Positions 1 to 7,107 of a stretch of DNA of 12,421 nucleotides are shown piece after piece. A model generated the notes under the pieces. It worked only from the letters and a program-made list of their open reading frames with translations, was not told where the DNA came from and searched no databases. Source of the DNA: STC-74 sp043756665 (GTDB taxonomy: Bacteria; Patescibacteriota; Gracilibacteria; BD1-5; UBA2023); contig JAYUQR010000061.1 in the NCBI GenBank assembly GCA_043756665.1, positions 1 to 12,421 of the forward strand. Reading direction: 5' to 3'. A program made the translations under genes and the position numbers. Numbering within the stretch: the stretch's first letter is position 1; each line of letters starts with the position of its first letter.

Positions 1-4
1 TGGC

Positions 5-65
5 ATAGAAAAAGTGGGTTAAGTACTGATATTTTTAGCGAATTCAGTATACCCACTTTTTCTAT
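5..65. terminator. Strong hairpin, probable bidirectional terminator
   Basis: A perfect 15-bp inverted repeat pairs 5-19 with 51-65. Inside it a second 6-bp stem (TACTGA 24-29 with TCAGTA 44-49) shortens the loop. The outer stem starts with an A5 run and ends with a T5 run, so either transcript would end in a U-rich stretch that is partly paired. Whatever lies left of the window is unknown; the gene to the right starts about 75 nt later. The structure is read directly from sequence; terminator function is inferred. Confidence 0.75.
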
Positions 66-83
66 TTTAGTGAAAGGATGTGT

Positions 84-111
84 TTGGACTTAACAAATAT
101 CAGAGTATATC
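84..111 (+). promoter_or_regulatory. Weak candidate sigma-70 promoter
   Basis: TTGGAC (84-89) is followed after 16 nt by TATATC (106-111), a moderate match to the -35/-10 consensus. It would place the transcript start near 118, about 24 nt before the ATG at 142. It is listed mainly because it supports that start; it is weaker than the promoters of the next two plus-strand genes. Confidence 0.3.
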
Positions 112-141
112 CCTGCGGAGCTTAGGGAAGGTTTTAGAAGA

Positions 142-693
142 ATGGCATTATATGATGCATGGCTCAAAAGTGGAGATACAGAGATTCCTTGACTTGAACA
201 AAGAATCAGAGATGCATGATATGATATAACTCAGTTTTCTTGAGATCATATTTTTCCAGGTGTATCTAAAAGGTTTTTGATGCAACTGTACTTATGTTCG
301 GAGCATTTCCGTGAGCTATTCAATACTGCTAAGCAACTTACATGAGAAAAAATATGTCTCGCACATCGCGTAAGTTTTAAGGATTCAAAAGTGACACCGC
401 TATCACTATTTGATGTCAGAGTTTATACAAGAACCCCTAAGTATGCGTTTGCTTCCGTTAATCTAGATGATGGGACATATGCTGATACGGAACGATTCTG
501 GTATGATCTAGAAGGTAATATGATAGATTTCGAGATTGCCTTAAGTACTATTCGAGCACAGGACCAAGTTCTAGCAACAGAGGAACGAGCACTGGCAAAT
601 CTTGACAGAGTATTTGGTAACTGGTTTCAGGGCTGAGCATTACCTTTAGATATAATAGAAACGATAGCTGCCCAATTAAAGGACTGAAAGTAG
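142..693 (+). CDS. Hypothetical protein (UGA-rich, code 25)
   Basis: I do not recognise this 183-aa protein. With UGA as Gly the frame is open from 94 to the TAG at 691-693. Six of its twelve glycines are TGA (190, 217, 241, 343, 634, 685), so the standard code would leave only fragments. It is soluble-looking, mixed alpha/beta, rich in acidic and aromatic residues, with no signal peptide or membrane segment. ATG 142 is chosen because it is the first canonical start in frame and has a GGAAGG stretch (126-131) upstream. The preceding codons 94-141 also look coding (ISEYIPAELREGFRR), so the true start could be non-canonical or upstream across a frameshift from ATG 78. It converges on the ABC-F gene with only 15 nt between the stops. 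Confidence 0.6.
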
Positions 694-708
694 TTGAAGA
701 TGCGTATT

Positions 709-2205
709 CTACTCCAACTCCAAATATTCATCAATTCTTACCTGCCAGACGAACTCATCGATATGTGAGACGAGGATCATCGTCCCTTCATATTCATCGA
801 GGGCTTTTGCGATAATAGGAAGGTGGCGGAAGTTGATATGATTCGTTGGTTCATCGAGGATGAGGAGTCCTGGTTTCTCGAGAGCGAGCTTTGCGAACAT
901 GACGAGACCTTTTTGACCTTCAGATAAGGCTCAGATCGGAGTCGCCATGAGTTCTCCGGTGATGAGGAATCCTGATGCAAAGGAGCGGAGATCCTTATCG
1001 AGGGCTTTTCGATCGGACGCTTCGAAGAGGCAGTCATAGACTTTCTGAGAGAAATCCAGTGTAGAAAAATCCTGACGATAGTAGCCAATTTTTACATTGT
1101 CTCCGATTTTCACTCATTTTGCGGTTCACTTCGCGATAGATTCGAGGAGAGTTGATTTCCCGATCCCATTCGGTCCTGAGAGGAGGAGGTGACGATTTTT
1201 CCCGAGGGTGACATCGACCTCTTTTTCGATCGGATGATGATTCCTGATAATCTGGAGACTCGTGATCCGGATGATCTCACCACCGATCCCTTCCTGGTTC
1301 GGTATTCGGAATTCTCGTATCGTCTTATCTTCCCGCCTCACATCACCCTTGCTCGCCTCGAGCTCTTCCGCCTTTTCGACCATTTTCTTCGCTACCGCTC
1401 GAAGTTTTCCTCCCTTATGAGCAAAGACATTTGCCTGATCTTTATTGGTCTGGATTTCCTTCTCGAGTCGACTATTCTCTCGGTTCTGCGATTCGATCTT
1501 TCTTTCTACTTGCTCGACGGCATCATGGTAGTTTCCCACGAATTGTTCGACTTTTCGTGTCCAGATATCGAGGTAGAGGATCCCATCGGTGAAGTTATTG
1601 AGAAACTCAGCATCATGAGAGATCACGAGAACGGTTTTCGTATAGTTCTGGAGAAATGATGTGAGGTGCCAGATCCCACCCGCATCGAGGTTATTCGTCG
1701 GCTCATCGAGGAGGAGGATATCGGGATCCTGGATGAGAGCGCCTGCGAGGAGGAGTCGAGCCTGTTGTCCACCAGAAAAAGTCTTCACGGTGCGTTCGAG
1801 GAATCGCGTGAATACCTGTTCCTTCGTCATATCTGATCCCTCAGGTACCGCAGGAACAAAATCGACGGCATCCAGGACTCAGCGAATATCTCGATCGATA
1901 TTATGTGCATCGGAGCGTGAATACTTTCGGAAATAGTCACTGATCATGAGTTCCTTATCTTCTGAGTGCATGACTTGTCTCGCGATCGCGATATGTTTCC
2001 CATTGGTCACCAGGATACGCCCTTCCTGAGGAGTGAGCTCTCCCGTGATCATCTTGAAGATCGTGGACTTTCCTGCGCCATTCTGCCCCATGAGGGTGAT
2101 TTTCGACCCTTCTCGTACAGAGAAAGATGACTCTTCGAGAAGCCACTTCGGAGCCATGTGACCAAAAGTCACTTCATCGAATCTGATAATAGTATCGCCA
2201 GCCAT
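709..2205 (-). CDS. ABC-F family ATPase (duplicated ATP-binding cassette)
   Basis: This is a soluble twin-cassette ABC-F protein of 498 aa with no membrane segments. The family acts on the ribosome, binding near the E site in translation control or antibiotic protection. Cassette 1 has Walker A GQNGAGKS (40-47), signature FSGGQ (143-147), Walker B ending LLLDEPTNN (164-172) and an H-loop SHD. A charged coiled-coil linker follows (about residues 210-300), where ribosome-facing ABC-F linkers sit. Cassette 2 has Walker A GPNGIGKS (344-351), a variant signature LSEGQ (427-431), Walker B LLILDEPTNH (447-456) and an H-loop SHID. Both catalytic Glu residues (168, 452) are present. Four in-frame TGA codons are read as Gly (residues 109, 360, 364, 425); the stop is TAG. 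It is a little shorter than typical family members. The subfamily cannot be set from motifs alone. Confidence 0.93.
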
Positions 2206-2337
2206 AGAGAATAAGAGATTAGAAATAGTGGGAGCGATAGAGTGGAATCGGGAGTATAGCTATTGCTATTTTTATCGCTTTTTCGTGAGCGGATTGTATA
2301 GAAAAATACAGAAAAGCAAAATGGAAAGAAGATTCTT

Positions 2338-2366
2338 TTGACAGAAGTACAAAACAAGTGTAAATT
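2338..2366 (+). promoter_or_regulatory. Sigma-70 type promoter for the 107-aa gene
   Basis: A perfect -35 TTGACA (2338-2343) and a -10 TAAATT (2361-2366, 4 of 6) are separated by an ideal 17 nt. The predicted start near 2373 leaves a leader of about 16 nt before the ATG at 2389, too short for a clear Shine-Dalgarno site. Confidence 0.6.
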
Positions 2367-2388
2367 GGATGGATACTCAATACAAAAT

Positions 2389-2712
2389 ATGTGACTCAAT
2401 GCCCCAAGATCACTTGAACCTCAGACATATCATGCACTCGGCTATATGCAACATAGCTTCATAAGTGCTGAAGTTGCCAATCTCATACATCCCGAGAAAA
2501 ATTATAGAATCGTTGAGACACGTCCAGATGGAACTATCTTTTCAGATACAAAAGTAGAAGGATCTATGATAGTAAAACATTATTGAACCATCTTTTCAGA
2601 CTATAAGCATTGATTTGTTGTCTATGAAGATTGATGAGATACACCAATTTTTGTGTATAGTGGACTCATACCTGATAGAGTTTTTCAGGTTATTAGCCAG
2701 TTACAACACTAA
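2389..2712 (+). CDS. Hypothetical protein of 107 aa
   Basis: I do not recognise this protein. Read with UGA as Gly it runs from ATG 2389 to TAA 2710-2712, and five of its nine glycines are TGA, including the second codon. No ATG, GTG or TTG nearer the promoter fits better; the frame is open back to 2302. The N-terminal third looks helical (HALGYMQHSFISAEVANLI). The rest looks like beta strands separated by Asp/Gly turns, with a weak internal echo between DGTIFSD and YGTIFSDY. There is no signal peptide or membrane segment. It has its own promoter, and the next gene has another 26 nt downstream, so the two appear to be separate transcripts. The overlapping frame starting at ATG 2321 ends early at TAA and is less convincing. 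Confidence 0.55.
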
Positions 2713-2738
2713 TATATATTTAAAATACTAATTTATAT

Positions 2739-2767
2739 TTGACAATAACGAGACAGAGAGTTATACT
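2739..2767 (+). promoter_or_regulatory. Near-consensus sigma-70 promoter
   Basis: TTGACA (2739-2744, perfect) and TATACT (2762-2767, 5 of 6) are separated by exactly 17 nt. The predicted start near 2774 gives a leader of about 25 nt before the ATG at 2799. It is the best promoter match in the window and drives the chorismate-mutase-like gene. Confidence 0.75.
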
Positions 2768-2798
2768 GAGGGAGTATTATTTCTCTAAGTTATAAAAT

Positions 2799-3416
2799 AT
2801 GAATGCTCTTTCAAGGGTACCTGCTGTAGAATGATGAATGGTTCCAAATTCATGACTTCCGACTTGAGCACAAAATGCAGTGGCTCATTTACCGACATTC
2901 AATGAAGCTGTAAATCTTATCGATACTGGTATTACAGAAGCACTATGCTCAAGGGATGTTGTTTCACTGAGAATCTGAATATATAAGAAAAATAATGACA
3001 GACCTATTCTCGACCCTGAGAGAGAAAGTATCGTCAGGGATGATATGTTTGCATATCTCAAGATAAAGGCACATGCCGTGAGAAATGTTGGAAATACGAG
3101 CGATCAATCTGCTAAATTCTGGAATGCTATCATGACGTATTCTCGTTCGATTCAGGAATCTGCAGAGCCTTCTGGAACTATAGATACCATAGCGTCACTC
3201 AGAACGGAGATAGATAACCTGAATAGGGAAATTGTGAAACTCGTCGCAGAAAGGATGAAATTATTTGTAAGACAGTCTCAAATTGAATGACATGGAATCG
3301 CTCCTATTCATGCAAAATGAACTTCGGATACATATTTTCCTATATTTTCCGAGCTTGATTGACTCTGTATGGCTGGCAGATGAGCCAGACTCCCGATTTG
3401 AAATGGTTGATGGTAG
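2799..3416 (+). CDS. Tandem AroQ-type chorismate mutase-like protein
   Basis: This 205-aa protein appears to hold one full and one partial AroQ (all-helical) chorismate mutase domain; the family converts chorismate to prephenate. Domain 1 (about 34-122) aligns without gaps through the core of E. coli EcCM: R52, K63, D72, R75, E76, S115 and Q119 sit at EcCM Arg28, Lys39, Asp48, Arg51, Glu52, Ser84 and Gln88. The Arg11 position is Asn35. Domain 2 (about 131-163) restarts with a classic first helix, SLRTEIDNLNREI then AERM, with R135 and R152 at Arg11 and Arg28. It then loses the Lys39, Asp48 and Arg51 equivalents and ends in a Gly-rich tail. Eleven of seventeen glycines are TGA; the stop is TAG 3414-3416. 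Residues 1-30 are low in predicted structure and there is no export signal. The fold assignment is from memory of EcCM, not from a search. Confidence 0.65.
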
Positions 3417-3439
3417 TTAGATTAGAATAATGTATAATC

Positions 3440-3472
3440 AAAAACTCCACCCTTGCGGATGGAGTTTTTTTT
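3440..3472. terminator. Bidirectional Rho-independent terminator
   Basis: The arm AAAAACTCCACCC (3440-3452), loop TTGC and arm GGATGGAG followed by T8 (3457-3472) form a stem with one C/A mismatch. The T8 run ends plus-strand transcripts from the chorismate-mutase-like gene. The A5 run on the other side becomes a T5 tail for minus-strand transcripts leaving the tRNA gene, so one element can serve both convergent units. Confidence 0.88.
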
Positions 3473-3479
3473 GGGCATA

Positions 3480-3554
3480 TGGTGCCCGGGGGGGGAATTG
3501 AACCCACGACCTTAAGCTTAGAAGGCTTCTGCTCTTCCACTGAGCTACCCGGGC
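3480..3554 (-). tRNA. tRNA-Arg (anticodon UCU), CCA encoded
   Basis: The minus strand folds as a full cloverleaf. The acceptor GCCCGGG/CCCGGGC pairs perfectly, the D arm is GCTC/GAGC with a 7-nt loop, and the anticodon loop CUUCUAA has U33 and anticodon UCU. The T loop is TTCAATT, the discriminator is A73 and CCA is encoded (3480-3482). UCU decodes AGA/AGG as Arg, and A73 plus A20 fit an arginine tRNA. Two stem positions are imperfect: G27/A43 in the anticodon stem and U50/C64 in the T stem, the latter inside a run of eight G on the plus strand (3488-3495). It is not the UCA-anticodon tRNA needed to read UGA as Gly. No clear promoter is visible upstream. Confidence 0.93.
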
Positions 3555-3742
3555 AAAAAATCCTGAAAATCTGCGAACTTCTTTGTTAGAAAAATTTATT
3601 TCTCGATTATGTATATTTTTATACACTCACTTCGAAAAAATTTTTCTGCCTCGAATTTCTTGATTTTGAGTATTTTTCTGAACGGAGGATAGTGAGAATG
3701 GTGAGAAAGTCAAACAGATTTCTCTCAGCATGCTTCTCACTC

Positions 3743-4045
3743 CTACTTCTCGTTTTTCGAGATTTTTTTCGTATGCCGAACGGTTCTCGATCGATCGAAA
3801 TAGTAGACTCCATCGACATAGATGATCTGCCACCACTTCTTCCCGAACTGATAGCCGATGATCATCGCGATACCAGCGACTATCATGTATGCTTCTCGGG
3901 AGAGCATCATATCCGTGAATCATATGATCTCTCTGAGCGGGATGATACGATAGATAACGAAGGAATAGATGATACAAAAATAGAGACTCACGAAGAGGAA
4001 AACAAAAAATGTCATCATCAGGAACATGTAATAGAGTCGTTTCAT
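3743..4045 (-). CDS. Small membrane protein with two TM helices
   Basis: This 100-aa protein has a long hydrophobic N-terminal segment (about 7-36, rich in Phe, Tyr, Ile and Met). A second membrane segment follows (about 53-66, YMIVAGIAMIIGY) and then a basic C-terminal tail (KK at 69-70, then RSRTVRHTKKISKNEK), which predicts a cytoplasmic C-terminus. One TGA is read as Gly (residue 42); the stop is TAG. An in-frame TAA lies 12 nt upstream, so ATG 4045 is the only usable start. It is 82 nt downstream of the DUF2339 gene on the same strand, so it may be the last gene of that envelope cluster. I do not recognise a family. Plus-strand frames across this region are antisense shadows. Confidence 0.65.
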
Positions 4046-4127
4046 AGATTTTGAGGATTACAGATTCATAATATCATGGTTCATCATGAGAAGCAAATAA
4101 TCTGTCCAGATAATTTTCGATTTAGTC

Positions 4128-7097
4128 TTATTTCTTTTCAGTGAATTCGATGTCCCCACCTTTTTGTCTATGTATCCCCTCATTCGTCGAGGCTCATCAC
4201 ATCGAGGTGAAGATATGGGCGAGTGAAAACTCTTCACTCCAGGATCGTGTTACATATTTTCCATAGAGCTGAGAGAGATAGATCATGATACCACCAGCCA
4301 TCATGAGCGCCACGACTCGTACGATTGTCCCATAGCTTCACTGCCAGATATCATATCCGAGGATCTTCAGAAGTGCAAATGTCCCGATATAGAGACCGAT
4401 CGTACGCAGAACGGTACTCGATGTCGAAATGCCACGAATGATGAGGATACTCGCGATGATCGTCAGATAGATCGAGACCGCGAATGTCGCAAAGAAGTGA
4501 TCAATGTATAGACATGAGATGATGAGGCATCCTAGGACACTGATGCCCATGTTCATATACCCCATATGTTCTCGCGATCTATATCCGAGGTATCCGATAG
4601 ACAGGATGATCCCGAGTGCGGTACCCTGGATGATAAGTGGTCAGATTCCTTTTATCAGAGAGTCGAATTTCCCGATAAAAACAAGGCAGAGTCATCCGAG
4701 AAGTAGAGCGAGAAATACTTTTTGTATACTTTTCCCGAAGTGTTGATATACAGGGGCGATAAGGAGGAGGAATACTGCAGGTCAAAATATACTCCACCCA
4801 GTACCAGTATATGGTATAATCTCTCACATACCATAGCCTATAATACATATAGATACTATATGGAGTATATCATAGAGTGTTCGTATCTTTTGCTCTCATC
4901 TCGCTATGATGACGAGACTCGAGAATACTGATATAAGCATCAGGATGAGTAGAGCGAACATGAACCAGTCCTCCTGGACGATATGGAGCATGACAGTGAT
5001 CTGCTCTATCACCCCGATAAAAAATACGATACTCGCCGCGATAAATACCCTCGTCTCTCTCATACGAACCGAGACCAGATAGAGGATCGATGACTCCGTG
5101 ATCCATGCGAGACTCATGATCCCAGGCGTATCACCAAAAACAAAGGCGAGTGCCAGAGTAAAGAGTGAGAGGGGAAGTGCAAAGAGTATGAGGAGTGTAT
5201 TACTCGCGGTAGCTGTACCCTCTGCTCATCGACGTGGAGTCGATCCATGAGGGAAATATCGTGATCCCGTGATCATCGCATAGACGAGATAGATGCCCGC
5301 GAGGACGATATATGCAAGTCCGAGGATCAGTCCTGGGAATCGCACCACTCAGATCTCATAGAGTCCATAGCTCACGATGAGTGCTCCGAGAGGCAGAGAT
5401 CCGAGGAGAAATGATGGATGCATGATCGGACGATCATCACGAGTCATGATATAGGGGATAAGGAGCGAGAGTGCGAGGTAGAGAGTGATCGCTATAGTGG
5501 AGTATATATATGCTATTTCGAATGTATTGGGATAGATCATCAGAATACCACTCAGTACGATCGCGAGGAAGAAGAGGAATCCATTTCTCAATCGCAGCGT
5601 CAATATACCTGCTCCGATGAGGAGGAATATGCTCATGCACTTTGTGAGAATAATCTCCGTCACCTCGATGACACCTATTCAGACACTCACTGGACTCATC
5701 CCGAGCAGGATCAATATCCCGAATCAGATGATCGAGACCGATCCGAGGAGGATCGAAGCCGTCCTGAAAATAACAATACTCAAAATACAAAATACAGATG
5801 CTCACGTCATGAGGAGGAGGTATATACTCGTTCCTCCATCTATCCAAAATCAGAGCAGTCCGAGGATGAATGAGAGTCCTCAAAAAAGCGTGAGAAATGT
5901 GAGACTCACTATGGACTGGAGTGAAAAGTATACGATCATCAAAAGGAGTCCGATAATCCCAAATGGTATGACGATAAAGGATGATCCTGCGAGTGTCGAG
6001 ACGAAGAGGACGATATAGGCACCGATGCATATGGAAAGTGGGGAGAGTGTCGCCCGATAGGAAACTATCGCAAGAGCACACGTCGAGAAGGCGAGAGCGA
6101 TAAAGAGAACTATCAATTCTCGCATACTGGCATCGATACTCACGATACTCAGCAGGATGGTCATACCTATAGTTCCGATTCCCTGGAGATAGCTGATATT
6201 CTCTCTGACTGATTGTTTCGCATAGAACGTATTGACCAGAGCAATCGCGACTGTGAGGATCGTCGTATAGATCGTCAGGAGGATCGCACTCGATGTATCA
6301 GATCCTATGAGAAATGGAGTCAGGTAGGCAAAAATAAATGCAAATCCGAGAAGGACTCGAGATCGATATATGAGTGAGAGGACGACGGCGAGAGCGGTAT
6401 TCAGGAGGATAAATACCGTGGTGACCGTATCAGAAAAGAGAGGGATACCGGATCCGATGGTCGTACTGAGGAGGTGTCGCCCTGAGAGGATGGTAAGGAA
6501 ATTCACAGCGATACCGATACCGAAGAGGACCCGAGACTCGATAATAATTTCTTTTTTATCGAGATAGAGTCCTGTTCCGATGAGGAAAAATCCGAAGAGG
6601 AGGCCGATACAAATCTTCCCAACGGGACCGACTTGATCGAATATCAGATAGAGAAAAAAGAGGGCTCCGAGAAAGAGGAGGATCCCTCCTACCTTCGCAA
6701 GTGGTCGTTCTGAGAAGAAATTCCCGATCCAGAGTTTCAGACGAGATGGTTCGTCTTTCGCTTCGATATGTTCCTCTAGAATAACGGGAACTATAAGATC
6801 ACTCGTGATAGTAGTGAGAGAAACAGGAATGCTTTCTGATGATTTCTCTACCGTGAGTGGTTCCGATCCAGTCGGGATAGATGAGCTGGAAAAATATTCG
6901 ATTGGGGCTCCCATACTCTGTTTCTGAGTACTCCACTCATTCACCGCCTCTATGATTTTCTTCCGTGGAAAGAGGATCCACTTTGTACCAAAAAAAATAA
7001 TTACAGAGAAGATCGAATATTCGAGATGGATCATCATCGGTACTGTCGCGAGTACAAAGGCGATACACCAAGCAAACGTATTGAGGAGTGAGATCAT
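4128..7097 (-). CDS. DUF2339 domain polytopic membrane protein
   Basis: This is a 989-aa integral membrane protein. A first TM segment (about 8-40) is followed by a polar linker (about 45-125). From residue 121 comes the DUF2339 hallmark: a Trp-containing stretch, then ERPLAKVGGILLFLGALFFL, then near-continuous hydrophobic helices (probably more than 20) to about residue 950. The C-terminal part, VLRTIGLYIGTFALLKILGYD, is also typical of the family. The last 30 residues are polar. DUF2339 has no firmly established biochemical role; in other bacteria members occur near envelope genes. At least fifteen in-frame TGA codons are read as Gly (for example 5880, 5349, 4896, 4338 and a GG pair at 4194-4199); the stop is TAA. 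It starts 10 nt after the stop of the TSP3-repeat gene, so the two are almost certainly co-transcribed. No Shine-Dalgarno site is evident. Confidence 0.88.
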
Positions 7098-7107
7098 AGA
7101 GGAAGTG

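Noticed and set aside
1189..1659. Plus-strand open frame of 156 codons inside the ABC-F gene
   Set aside because: It is antisense to conserved ABC-F motifs on the minus strand; its protein has no recognisable features.
2321..2458. Alternative small ORF from ATG 2321 upstream of and overlapping the 107-aa gene
   Set aside because: It ends early at TAA, starts upstream of the best promoter's -35 box and has a less protein-like composition than the chosen frame.
2710..2742. AT-only inverted repeat after the 107-aa gene as a terminator
   Set aside because: The stem is short and made only of A/T pairs, and it runs into the next promoter; too weak to call.
3480..3554. tRNA-Gly(UCA), the suppressor needed for code 25
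   Set aside because: The overall look is Gly-like, but the anticodon is clearly UCU and the discriminator is A, so it is an Arg tRNA.
3555..3742. Minus-strand open frame following the 100-aa membrane protein's stop
   Set aside because: The frame stays open after the TAG but yields a low-complexity Lys/Phe/Ser-rich sequence without a start; it is AT-rich intergenic DNA upstream of the tRNA.
5437..6081. Minus-strand open frame of 214 codons in another frame of the DUF2339 gene
   Set aside because: It overlaps the membrane protein, which is continuous once UGA is Gly; the alternative is Arg/His/Tyr-rich and has no family features.
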